From Clostridia bacterium (GTDB lineage: Bacteria > Bacillota > Clostridia > UBA1381), in contig JAFODX010000122.1 of the NCBI GenBank assembly GCA_017380475.1, positions 1 to 13,844 of the forward strand: a stretch of 13,844 nucleotides of DNA. Reading direction: 5' to 3'. Below the pieces are notes generated by a model. The model saw only the letters and a program-made list of their open reading frames with translations, made no database searches and was not told the origin of the DNA. The position numbers and the translations under genes were made by a program. Numbering within the stretch: the first letter of the stretch is position 1; each line of letters opens with the position of its first letter. Positions 7,063-13,844 of the stretch are shown piece after piece.

Positions 7063-7712
7063 TTTTCATTCCTCCGTATTTCTTCAAATAGTGTCTGACA
7101 TTCGCCCATTTTTTCCAGAACGAGCTCTGTGTATGAACCGATGTCTGCCATATTCGACATCATTCCGCCCTTAAGCGGTGCAATCGGTTCTCCGATAACT
7201 ATGCAGTTTCGTTCTTTCCGCTTTGTTTTTCTGTAGATATATACAGGAACAATCGGCACATTCGCCTGCATAGCCATAAGAACGATTCCCGACTTTATTG
7301 CAGAGACGTTCTCTTCGCGGTCTATTCCGCCCTGCGGAAAAACCGAAAGCATATGCCCCTCTTTAAGAACGGACACTGCCTTTCTTATAGCGTCCATATC
7401 GCATATACTGCGGTCGATTTCGATACAGCCCATACCCTTGAGAAGTCCGCTTACGGACTTTTTCTGCATAACAACCTCTGCCGTAAGAAAGAACATCCGC
7501 CGATACCAGAAGCAACAGCCAAGCATAAGCGGGTCGTAAAAATTCGTATGATTTGCGGCTATAAGTGCACCGTTACGGATTTTTTCCTTCGCCTTATCGG
7601 AAACATATATTTTCCGCAATCTGAACCATAACGGCATACTGCTGCATACAATTCTGCCCATATCCATAGGGAAGTGCCGTATATCAAACAATTTTGCTTT
7701 ATTTTTCTCCAT
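7056..7712 (-). CDS. PlsC-family lysophospholipid acyltransferase-like protein (second of pair)
   Basis: This 218-residue member of the LPLAT/PlsC superfamily transfers acyl groups from acyl-ACP or acyl-CoA to a hydroxyl of a lipid acceptor at the membrane. The catalytic H-x4-D is NHTNFYD (54-60, His55 and Asp60). The acceptor-binding motif, FPEG in most members, is FPQGGID (125-131). The VPIVPVYIY segment (152-160) matches the last conserved block. It is slightly shorter than typical PlsC (about 240). A Met/Phe-rich stretch (about 62-82) may sit in the membrane surface. Its ATG lies 14 nt inside the end of the preceding acyltransferase gene, and its own stop overlaps the ACP start, so the three genes are translationally coupled. 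The acceptor is unknown and may not be lysophosphatidate. Confidence 0.88.
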   Translation of the reverse strand: MEKNKAKLFDIRHFPMDMGRIVCSSMPLWFRLRKIYVSDKAKEKIRNGALIAANHTNFYDPLMLGCCFWYRRMFFLTAEVVMQKKSVSGLLKGMGCIEIDRSICDMDAIRKAVSVLKEGHMLSVFPQGGIDREENVSAIKSGIVLMAMQANVPIVPVYIYRKTKRKERNCIVIGEPIAPLKGGMMSNMADIGSYTELVLEKMGECQTLFEEIRRNEKW

Positions 7713-8358
7713 TCGCTTTGTTCATCCTTTTTTCAAGTTCCGCTTTAAGCTCATAGTTTTTATCTTCGAGCATTTTTGTGAGCCTTTTAATCTCATCGTC
7801 GGAAACATTTTCCGAAGAAACAAAATCACGAAGATGAATTTTTTCGCCAATCATAATATGAGTCCGTTTAAAAATCCCGTAATTACCGTCGGTGTAAACA
7901 GGGACAATGGGTGCATCGGTACGCAGTGCAACAAGCACGATTCCGGGTTTATACGGGAACGGTTTACCGTCAACGGGCAGACGTCCCTGCGGAAAAATCC
8001 CGACAATACCGTTTTTGTCAAGCACTTCAAGACTGTCTTCTATAAACGAAAAATTACAGACATCCCTGTCAACGAAAATACCGCCGAGCTTATACAAAAA
8101 CCATGAAAAAATCTTTGTTTTGCTAAACAGTACCTCTGACATAAGGAAGCGGATTGTGCGGAACGGGAAAGTGACAAGATACAGCACAAAATCCAACAGC
8201 GAGAGATGGTTTGACATAAGAATAGCACTTTTGGGCAGACGGCGTTTACAGTTTTCGTTCAAACAATAAACTTTCGGCTTGAAAAGGAGAAGTGCAGGAA
8301 GAATTCCCGTAACCTTAACGAATCCGAGAAAAAACCGGCTTAATTTTTGTTTCTTCAT
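7699..8358 (-). CDS. PlsC-family lysophospholipid acyltransferase-like protein (first of pair)
   Basis: This 219-residue paralogue of the downstream acyltransferase belongs to the same LPLAT/PlsC superfamily. An N-terminal hydrophobic helix (about 9-27) is followed by SNHLSLLDF (49-57; H-x4-D with His51 and Asp56), FVDRD (95-99), IFPQGRLPVDG (121-131) and KPGIVLVALRTDAPIVPVY (137-155). As in its neighbour, FPEG is replaced by FPQG. The C-terminus is charged and probably helical (DDEIKRLTKMLEDKN). It starts 3 nt after the ligase stop. Two acyltransferases of this type side by side suggest two successive acylations of one acceptor, or acylation of two acceptors. This is inferred from gene arrangement only. 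Confidence 0.88.
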   Translation of the reverse strand: MKKQKLSRFFLGFVKVTGILPALLLFKPKVYCLNENCKRRLPKSAILMSNHLSLLDFVLYLVTFPFRTIRFLMSEVLFSKTKIFSWFLYKLGGIFVDRDVCNFSFIEDSLEVLDKNGIVGIFPQGRLPVDGKPFPYKPGIVLVALRTDAPIVPVYTDGNYGIFKRTHIMIGEKIHLRDFVSSENVSDDEIKRLTKMLEDKNYELKAELEKRMNKANGEK

Positions 8359-8361
8359 AAA

Positions 8362-10269
8362 TTACAGATGCCTTTCTATATATTCACACATTTCACGGAC
8401 AGTATAGCGCAGATTTTCTTTCTCCGTTGCCTGCAGAGAAAACTCATCGGCAAGTGCTGATAATATTGAAAAATACTGCAAACTGTCAGCCTCCATATCC
8501 AGCATAATATGTGCATCAGGATTAATCTTGTCAGCCGTTACATCAAGTGTTTTTGCCACAATTTCAGTAACTGCGGCAAGGATTTCTTCATTAAGTGCAG
8601 TATGCGAAATTTCACTGACGTCTGTTTTTACAAAATCAGAAAGAGTTACATTGCCGTTCTCTATTTCACGCAACAGATACTTTCTGCTCACCTTCACTGC
8701 CGATTCTGACTTAATCGGGTCTTTGGTAAAGTAGAAATTTTGCACACGTGATGTTGTGGGCAGGCTGTCATTTATTTTATATACACGGTCTATGAGTGCA
8801 TTCCGCTTTGACGCAGAGAAATATTTTCCCGTCTCAACAACCATAGAAACTGTCTTTTTGCCATCACGTTCAAGTCCCAGCACGCAGAAATTCTCTGCTT
8901 CGGGTATGGTGAATGACTGCTCGATTATGTCGGGATTGATATTTTCACCGCTTTCGCCGATAATCATATCGCCTGCACGGCCGTTTATATAATAGCAGTT
9001 ATTTCTGAACACGGCATTATCATCGGTGGAGAACCAGTCACCCATCTCAATCGGCTCACCGTCAATCCATACACTGTTACATATTGAATTGCCTCTGACA
9101 TAAAGTATTCCGTCTTCGATTTTATATTCTACAGAAGAGAACGGAAGACCGACAGAATTAAGATTCTTATGTCTGGGACGAGGACGCAGTTCAACGGACG
9201 TAATTCCTATCTCGCTCATACCGTAGCCGTTATGGAGATTGTATCCTATTCCGTTAAGCATTTCGAGTGCGGACTGTCTTATGTAGCTTCCGCCGTTAAT
9301 GCAAAAACGTATGCTCTGACCGAACAGCTCATCTGTAACCTCGTGCATAATTTTCTGTGAGAGTGTCATTCCGAGATGTGGCATAAGATTCTGCAGACCT
9401 GTACAGAGTTTAAGTCCCGTATTGAACTTTCCGGCTTTCTTTTCGCCCTTTTCATTCACCTTTTTAAGTACTGCTTTTTCGATTGTGTGCCAGAGCATCG
9501 GCACTGCAAAAACGTGAGTAACATTGTGCTTTTTACAGGTCTTAAGGATAGTGTCTGCCGAATAATTTTTCAAAAATACAACAGTCTGTCCGAAGAAAGT
9601 GAACCAGAAATATACGGCTATTAACCCGAACACGTGATAAAACGGCAGAAACGCAAGGTTTTTTATTCTGCCCTTGTACTGATTTGCGATTTCGGGGTAT
9701 TTGCCGATAAAGGTTTTAACATTAAGAATCTGTGCACACAGTTCTTTTCCTGTGTAGAAACAGATAACCTCCTTTAAGGATGTTGCGGAAGTAGAAAGTG
9801 CAAGCTCATTTTCGAACTCGCCGTCGAAACGGTTTGATGTCTTGAGAGAAGCAATATCAATATATTCTGCATCAAGTCTGCCTGCAACATAGCCTATTGC
9901 ATATTTTATATCAAGGCGTTTGAGTGCTGAATCAGCCAGACTCTTCGGGTGTCTGCAGTTAACAAGGTACGGCTTGTTACCACTCCTTAAAATTGCCCAG
10001 AATGCAACAATCCAGTCAACGGAGTTTTCCATATCAAGAGCAACAAAACCGTGTGTCGCACCGATTTTTTCATACAACGCACACGATGCCTCTTCTATAC
10101 GCTCACGTGTCTGTGCATAACTGTAGGTACGGATTCTGAACCCGTCGTTATCCTCTGCAAGAATTGCATCCTGATTAAACATAATCGAATACAGTGCACA
10201 AAAATCCCGTGCAGAGTTTTCAAGTGCCGTACTGTTTTTATTTAATATCTTTTTCAATTCCTTATTCAT
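8362..10269 (-). CDS. AMP-dependent ligase-like protein fused to an acyl-carrier domain
   Basis: This 635-residue protein has an ANL (acyl-CoA synthetase/adenylation) fold with a C-terminal carrier domain (about 557-635). Recognisable motifs are LPFYHVFG (208-215), NGYGMSE (347-353; family N-x-Y-G-x-T-E), GDWFSTDD (410-417), GRAGDMI (430-436) and Lys526 in AVKVSRK, at the place of the catalytic lysine. The carrier motif is EADSLQ, with Ser596 as the phosphopantetheine site. The ATP-phosphate loop, normally YTSGTTGxPKG, is not conserved: residues 171-181 read FYTGKELCAQI. ATP use is therefore uncertain. If active, it would load a fatty acid onto its own or the free ACP. I chose ATG 10269: GGCGGT precedes it by 6 nt, and the upstream in-frame ATG at 10299 would sit almost on the transcription start. 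It is the first gene of the operon. Confidence 0.85.
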   Translation of the reverse strand: MNKELKKILNKNSTALENSARDFCALYSIMFNQDAILAEDNDGFRIRTYSYAQTRERIEEASCALYEKIGATHGFVALDMENSVDWIVAFWAILRSGNKPYLVNCRHPKSLADSALKRLDIKYAIGYVAGRLDAEYIDIASLKTSNRFDGEFENELALSTSATSLKEVICFYTGKELCAQILNVKTFIGKYPEIANQYKGRIKNLAFLPFYHVFGLIAVYFWFTFFGQTVVFLKNYSADTILKTCKKHNVTHVFAVPMLWHTIEKAVLKKVNEKGEKKAGKFNTGLKLCTGLQNLMPHLGMTLSQKIMHEVTDELFGQSIRFCINGGSYIRQSALEMLNGIGYNLHNGYGMSEIGITSVELRPRPRHKNLNSVGLPFSSVEYKIEDGILYVRGNSICNSVWIDGEPIEMGDWFSTDDNAVFRNNCYYINGRAGDMIIGESGENINPDIIEQSFTIPEAENFCVLGLERDGKKTVSMVVETGKYFSASKRNALIDRVYKINDSLPTTSRVQNFYFTKDPIKSESAVKVSRKYLLREIENGNVTLSDFVKTDVSEISHTALNEEILAAVTEIVAKTLDVTADKINPDAHIMLDMEADSLQYFSILSALADEFSLQATEKENLRYTVREMCEYIERHL

Positions 10270-10309
10270 ATCAATACCGCCGTAAAATTTTATCAACATA
10301 AATCGACTT

Positions 10310-10338
10310 ATTATACCATATATTTACCGAAAAATCAA
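10310..10338 (-). promoter_or_regulatory. Sigma-A promoter of the five-gene acyl operon
   Basis: On the minus strand, TTGATT (10338-10333), a 17-nt spacer and TATAAT (10315-10310) with an extended -10 TG give a strong promoter. Transcription should begin around 10303, about 35 nt before ATG 10269. It lies directly downstream of the zinc-ribbon terminator, so the acyl operon is expressed as its own unit. Confidence 0.78.
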
Positions 10339-10348
10339 GTTTCGCAAG

Positions 10349-10381
10349 AAAAAAACACAGCCTCTTTCAAAGAGACTGTGT
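10349..10381 (-). terminator. Intrinsic terminator of the zinc-ribbon gene pair
   Basis: Arms 10355-10360 and 10376-10381 (ACACAG/CTGTGT) extend inward, after one mismatch, through a further AGAG/CTCT pairing. On the minus strand the stem runs directly into six T residues (10354-10349). It ends 9 nt after the stop codon of the second zinc-ribbon gene. Confidence 0.85.
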
Positions 10382-10390
10382 AAATTGCTT

Positions 10391-10897
10391 TTACGCATAG
10401 AGTCCTGCTGCCATTAACGCTATGAAAAACGAAACAACAGAAAGAATTATCGTAACAATTCCCAATGCCTTGCCTGCGCCTGCCATACCGGATTTTGAAC
10501 CTCGGTTTCTTGCCGCACTGCTTAATGCGACTGCTACAATTCCTATAATCAGTTCAATTATGGCTAAAACTATCGTAAAGCCTAAAAAGAAACCAAACCC
10601 ATATGTATATTCATATGAATAATAATCATATGAGAAATGTTCATAAAAAGTTGCACCCACGCCCATTGTAATAAAAGCGTAAATCAATGCAACAATAGCT
10701 CCGCATATACCTTCTATGCCCATTATCATACTTACTATAGCCTGACCGAGTCCGGCTTTTGAAGAAGTCGGAGCGGGACTGTAGTATGAATATGACGGCG
10801 TCGGAGCATTCTCAGGCTCTACCGCAGAGCTTCCGCAGGTATTGCAAAAATTAGTATGCTGGGCAAATCTCTGTCCGCAGTTTCTGCATATGTACAT
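10391..10897 (-). CDS. Zinc-ribbon membrane protein (paralogue 2 of a tandem pair)
   Basis: This 168-residue protein of unknown function has an N-terminal four-cysteine zinc ribbon (CRNCG at 4-8 and CNTCG at 18-22; Cys4, 7, 18, 21). A Pro/Ser/Tyr-rich linker (about 28-46) leads into a membrane domain with hydrophobic stretches near 52-82, 103-127 and 144-166. A Tyr-rich loop (about 84-101) sits between the first two stretches. The ribbon and the following GSSAVEPEN are nearly the same as in the upstream neighbour, so the pair arose by duplication. AGGAG lies 8 nt before the ATG and the gap from the first gene is 24 nt. Such proteins are common in Clostridia as small membrane proteins with a cytoplasmic ribbon. 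I cannot assign a function. Confidence 0.85.
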   Translation of the reverse strand: MYICRNCGQRFAQHTNFCNTCGSSAVEPENAPTPSYSYYSPAPTSSKAGLGQAIVSMIMGIEGICGAIVALIYAFITMGVGATFYEHFSYDYYSYEYTYGFGFFLGFTIVLAIIELIIGIVAVALSSAARNRGSKSGMAGAGKALGIVTIILSVVSFFIALMAAGLYA

Positions 10898-10921
10898 ATC
10901 GAATTCTCCTGTCTGAAAGAT

Positions 10922-11383
10922 TTATGCGTTTATGCAAAGACCGATGAATGAGAAGAAGAACGCAACACCGGCAACAATGATAGAAACCATACCCAAAGTC
11001 TTGCCTACCGTTGCCATACTTCCCATGAATCCTTTATTCTTTGACATTGAACCGAGAATCATTCCTGCAATACCGAATGCAACAAAGAAGAGTGCGTAGA
11101 ACATAGCCATACTTGCAATGTCATCATCGGTGAATCCGCCAAATGACATAAAGAATGAAATACCCGTGAAAAAGATACCCACGATACCGCAAACCATACT
11201 GATAATACCCAGAATCTTACCTGCCGGTGAAGATGATGCAGGAGCTACGGGTGCACTGTATGTGTATACCGGCTCTGCTGTATATACCGGAATTTCTTCA
11301 GGCTCTATTGCAGAACTTCCGCACTGGTTACAGAAATTAACCTGTGTATCAAATTTTTCCCCACAATTTTTACAAACAAACAT
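10922..11383 (-). CDS. Zinc-ribbon membrane protein (paralogue 1 of a tandem pair)
   Basis: This 153-residue protein has the same architecture as its downstream paralogue. The zinc ribbon is CKNCG (4-8) and CNQCG (18-22), followed by GSSAIEPEE and a Pro/Ala/Ser/Tyr-rich linker (about 32-53). Three hydrophobic segments lie near 56-80, 92-112 and 128-150. The first two are separated by an acidic TDDD loop, and the second and third by a basic, glycine-rich loop (SKNKGFMGS). I chose ATG 11383 because GGAGG lies exactly 8 nt upstream; a start at 11410 in the same frame has no ribosome binding site. It is the first gene of a two-gene transcript. No function is recognised; a sensory or membrane-homeostasis role would be a guess. 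Confidence 0.85.
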   Translation of the reverse strand: MFVCKNCGEKFDTQVNFCNQCGSSAIEPEEIPVYTAEPVYTYSAPVAPASSSPAGKILGIISMVCGIVGIFFTGISFFMSFGGFTDDDIASMAMFYALFFVAFGIAGMILGSMSKNKGFMGSMATVGKTLGMVSIIVAGVAFFFSFIGLCINA

Positions 11384-11404
11384 TTTAAATACCTCCATAT
11401 TTTT

Positions 11405-11425
11405 TGTCATAATATGACATATTAT
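11405..11425. promoter_or_regulatory. Overlapping palindromes, possible operator
   Basis: Two perfect palindromes overlap: TGTCATAATATGACA (11405-11419, 7-bp arms) and ATAATATGACATATTAT (11409-11425, 8-bp arms), each around one central base. They lie between the predicted -10 box of the zinc-ribbon promoter and its ribosome binding site, where a repressor would block transcription. The regulator is unknown. The A/T richness means chance symmetry cannot be fully excluded. Confidence 0.45.
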
Positions 11426-11431
11426 AAGGGA

Positions 11432-11460
11432 ATTGTATCATAATTTATTCAGATATGCAA
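11432..11460 (-). promoter_or_regulatory. Probable promoter of the zinc-ribbon gene pair
   Basis: On the minus strand, TTGCAT (11460-11455), a 17-nt spacer and TACAAT (11437-11432) preceded by TG and one base make an extended -10 promoter. A second TATAAT at 11426-11421 lies inside the palindrome but lacks a good -35 partner. Confidence 0.6.
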
Positions 11461-11540
11461 TAGATTTGTTAAAAAAAGAAAAGCAATAAGCAAAAATGTG
11501 TGTATTTTCAGCAAAAAAGTGATGAATTACATAAAAACTC

Positions 11541-11568
11541 TTTACTATGACGAAAAAAATGGTAAGAT
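11541..11568 (+). promoter_or_regulatory. Possible promoter of the alpha-galactosidase gene
   Basis: TTTACT (11541-11546), a 16-nt spacer and TAAGAT (11563-11568) preceded by TG and one base give a moderate extended -10 promoter. The ribosome binding site GCGGAGG follows at 11580-11586. I found no catabolite-repression (cre) site. Confidence 0.4.
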
Positions 11569-11593
11569 AAAAGAAAAAAGCGGAGGTTTCCAA

Positions 11594-13774
11594 ATGAAAT
11601 ACGAAGTAATCAACACACCATTAAACAAAGTAAGGTATACAAACTATGAGGACTATACCGTTCTTGTTAATACGGAAGACTATACCTTTGAATGTTACTA
11701 CAAAAAGGAAAAGTTTGCTGAGTGTAAGCTGGAGGGCTTTTACAGAAACGGCGAAAAGGAAACTGATTTTTCAGAGTTCCCGTTCTGTTTTGTAAGACAG
11801 GGCTACAAAAAAACAAACAACTCACAGATGTCGCTTGCATTTTTCGATAAAGAACCCGGCAGTATAAGTATGTGGTATGAGACGGACATTGAACCGATAC
11901 ATACAGTACTTATAAAGCCGTCAAACAACGGTGTAGCTGTAGAGTTAATCAACTCAGACGGTCTTGAAGTGAAGGTATCGGGTGTTATATGCCACTCACC
12001 TGAGGACAAGGACGATGTTTTTGCAGTATCGGTTACTCGTGATGCGTTTGATGTACGTTCAGGTATCGGCCCTGCAATCTCTACTATAGATAATGCTATT
12101 TACAACAGAAAGCTTGATAAGGCAGTTGTAGCAGGCAAGAGCAAAAAGACAAAGCTCAGCTATGACAAGGCAACAGACGAATACCGCTTTACCGGCTGGG
12201 CAACATCGGAAGAACAGTATGAGATTGGTGTTAAGGAGAATATCATTGCAACACAGTATCATATCAAGTTCAACCCCGTAAACAAAAATGCGACATTTTC
12301 AACACCGCCTGTCGGCTGGATGACCTGGTATGCAGTTAAGTTTGATGCAAGCGAGGAAACAGTGCTTGAAAATGCAAGATTCCAGTCAGAGCATCTTAAG
12401 GATTTCGGTGCAAACACAATCTGGGTTGACTGGGAATGGTATCATGACGCGATTCCTTCAGACCGTACGGACGGCGTAAATTCACTTATGCCTGACCCGA
12501 AAAAGTACCCCAACGGTATGAAATATCTTGCAGATAAAATCCGTGAGCTTGGCTTTGCTCCGTCAATATGGATAGGCTACACTCACGAGCCGGGCCCGAA
12601 CAAGTACACAGAGAAGTATCCGGAAATGGTTCTTGCAGAGTATCATACATGGTGCGGATACTACTTCTATGACTATACAAACCCGCACTATCTGAACGAA
12701 TATTTACCCGAGGCACTTGGACAGGTACACGACTGGGGTTATGATGCTGTTAAGTTTGATGTATTGCCGAGCTCAATGGGCGTTAATGATATGTACCATG
12801 ACAGAATGTATGACCCGACACAGACAACTTATGAGGCATACCGCAATATGCTTAAAAAGACACGTGAGGTTCTTGGCAAGGATATGTATATGCTTTCATG
12901 CTCAGGTGCGACACAGCCGTCAGTATTGTGGGCATCAGACATATTCGATGCTGCAAGAATCGGTGACGATATATTCACATGGGAAGAGAATATCAAAAAC
13001 CTTGGCAGAATCCAGGAATTCTATCCGCTTCATAACATTCAGATGCACGTTGATGCAGATAACGTTGTTGTCCGTGAAGAATTCAATAACATTGAGCAGG
13101 CAAAGTCAAGAGTGGTATCAATATCACTTCTTGGTCTTCCGTTCACATTCGGAGACGATTTCAAGGTTCTTGACGAGGCAAGAGTTGATCTCTTAAAGCG
13201 TTCACTCCCGATAATTGATATGCACCCGATGGATCTTACACCTGCAAACTTCAACAAAGAGGATATGTTAATAAACCTCAACATCGTAAAGGATTACGAA
13301 GAATATCAGGTTTCAGGCGTATTCAATATGAAAGAAACAGCAGATAAGCGTGTTGTTAAGTTTGATGAGGATTTACACCTTGCAGACGGCAAGTATCTTG
13401 TTTATGATTACTTCCGTAACAAGTTCCTCGGCATATGTGAAAATGAAATCGAGCTTGACTTTGTACCGTATGAGGTTCGTGTTCTTGCACTTCGTCCGTT
13501 TAAGGGTGTACCGCAGGTTGTTTCAACATCAAGACACATCACTCAGGGTGCAGCAGAAATCAAGGATATGACATTTGACGGCCACACAATCAAAATCACA
13601 TCAGACCTTGTTGCAAATGATGAATACACTGTAAGCGTATATATTCCCGACGGCTACAGCGTTGCAGACCAGACAGGCTTTACAAATGTAACAAAGGACG
13701 GTAACATTGCACGTTTCACTTTTGTTCCGTCAGAAACAAAGGAATACAGCTTTGATATAAGCTTCGAAAAGTAA
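11594..13774 (+). CDS. Alpha-galactosidase-like glycoside hydrolase (GH36 / clan GH-D)
   Basis: This 726-residue enzyme is predicted to release terminal alpha-linked galactose (or a related sugar) from oligosaccharides. An N-terminal beta-sandwich region (about 1-230) precedes a TIM barrel. The barrel begins with PPVGWMTWYAV (238-248), the counterpart of GWNSW in clan GH-D, followed by IWVDWEWY (276-283). The nucleophile is Asp389 in DAVKFDVLPSS. Acid/base Asp459 lies in AARIGDD, which fits the family R-x-x-x-D. A C-terminal beta domain follows from about 560. No signal peptide is present, so it should act on imported sugars in the cytoplasm. ATG 11594 is chosen because GCGGAGG lies 7 nt upstream; the frame extends 32 codons further but without ribosome binding support and across the likely promoter. 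No transporter or regulator lies next to it in the window. Exact linkage specificity is not certain. Confidence 0.85.
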   Translation: MKYEVINTPLNKVRYTNYEDYTVLVNTEDYTFECYYKKEKFAECKLEGFYRNGEKETDFSEFPFCFVRQGYKKTNNSQMSLAFFDKEPGSISMWYETDIEPIHTVLIKPSNNGVAVELINSDGLEVKVSGVICHSPEDKDDVFAVSVTRDAFDVRSGIGPAISTIDNAIYNRKLDKAVVAGKSKKTKLSYDKATDEYRFTGWATSEEQYEIGVKENIIATQYHIKFNPVNKNATFSTPPVGWMTWYAVKFDASEETVLENARFQSEHLKDFGANTIWVDWEWYHDAIPSDRTDGVNSLMPDPKKYPNGMKYLADKIRELGFAPSIWIGYTHEPGPNKYTEKYPEMVLAEYHTWCGYYFYDYTNPHYLNEYLPEALGQVHDWGYDAVKFDVLPSSMGVNDMYHDRMYDPTQTTYEAYRNMLKKTREVLGKDMYMLSCSGATQPSVLWASDIFDAARIGDDIFTWEENIKNLGRIQEFYPLHNIQMHVDADNVVVREEFNNIEQAKSRVVSISLLGLPFTFGDDFKVLDEARVDLLKRSLPIIDMHPMDLTPANFNKEDMLINLNIVKDYEEYQVSGVFNMKETADKRVVKFDEDLHLADGKYLVYDYFRNKFLGICENEIELDFVPYEVRVLALRPFKGVPQVVSTSRHITQGAAEIKDMTFDGHTIKITSDLVANDEYTVSVYIPDGYSVADQTGFTNVTKDGNIARFTFVPSETKEYSFDISFEK

Positions 13775-13785
13775 TTTTAATCAAC

Positions 13786-13824
13786 AAAAAATCCGGTAGA
13801 ACTTTGAGTTTTACCGGATTTTTT
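13786..13824 (+). terminator. Strong intrinsic terminator after the alpha-galactosidase gene
   Basis: Perfect 13-bp arms (13786-13798 and 13812-13824) are extended inward by a G-T pair and three more base pairs around a TTTGA loop. The stem ends in TTTTTT with TTT soon after. The A6 run on the left side means it could also stop minus-strand transcription entering from the right. The rest of the window to 13844 shows nothing else. Confidence 0.92.
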
Positions 13825-13844
13825 GTTTATGCTTTTTTATTAAA

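Noticed and set aside
9600..9800. A frameshift explaining the missing P-loop of the ligase
   Set aside because: The reading frame is continuous and the residues on both sides align with the family, so the loop is truly divergent rather than broken by an indel.
10270..10299. An upstream ATG at 10299 for the ligase gene
   Set aside because: It would start within a few bases of the predicted transcription start and has no ribosome binding site, whereas ATG 10269 has GGCGGT before it.
11498..11593. A 32-codon N-terminal extension of the alpha-galactosidase
   Set aside because: It is Lys-rich, unlike the family N-terminus, covers the likely promoter, and lacks a ribosome binding site; ATG 11594 has GCGGAGG.
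12717..13196. A 159-codon plus-strand frame inside the alpha-galactosidase gene
   Set aside because: It is an out-of-frame overlap with a conserved catalytic domain and has no start signal of its own.

Overview
The window looks like a chromosomal piece of a low-to-moderate-GC anaerobic Firmicute, most likely a gut-type Clostridia. The evidence is sigma-A promoters with extended -10 boxes, AGGAGG-type ribosome binding sites, short intergenic gaps, and the fakA-plsX gene order with DegV/FakB paralogues. The species cannot be named from this sequence. No RNA genes, insertion sequences, CRISPR arrays or phage genes were seen, and no gene-free stretch exceeds 300 bases.

Layout. (1) Bases 1-4504, minus strand: an exogenous fatty-acid activation operon with two DegV-type fatty-acid-binding proteins (FakB), the fatty-acid kinase FakA, and PlsX, which runs off the left edge. 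It starts from a strong promoter at 4476-4504. (2) Bases 4525-6386, plus strand: a divergent pair of overlapping genes, a membrane-anchored alpha/beta hydrolase with Cys in place of the usual nucleophilic Ser, and a NodB-type polysaccharide deacetylase. (3) Bases 6384-6420: a probable bidirectional terminator whose two stem ends are the stop codons of the converging genes. (4) Bases 6418-10338, minus strand: a compact five-gene operon. In transcription order it encodes an AMP-ligase-like protein with a C-terminal acyl-carrier domain, two PlsC-type acyltransferases, a free acyl carrier protein, and a small LRAT/NlpC-type thiol acyltransferase-like protein. (5) Bases 10349-11460, minus strand: two tandem paralogous zinc-ribbon membrane proteins behind a promoter with overlapping palindromes. 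(6) Bases 11541-13824, plus strand: a cytoplasmic GH36-like alpha-galactosidase with its own terminator.

How the genes fit together. The Fak/PlsX operon turns free fatty acid into acyl-phosphate and acyl-ACP. The five-gene operon looks like a second, specialised acyl-transfer pathway: an acyl-activating or acyl-holding protein, carriers, two membrane acyltransferases and an LRAT-fold enzyme. It is the best candidate here for an undescribed system, and I infer that it makes or remodels an unusual acyl lipid or acyl amide. Several of its proteins deviate from family consensus at key motifs: the ligase P-loop, the PlsC FPEG motif, the DSL motif of the free ACP and the third LRAT catalytic residue. 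Its chemistry may therefore not be the textbook one.
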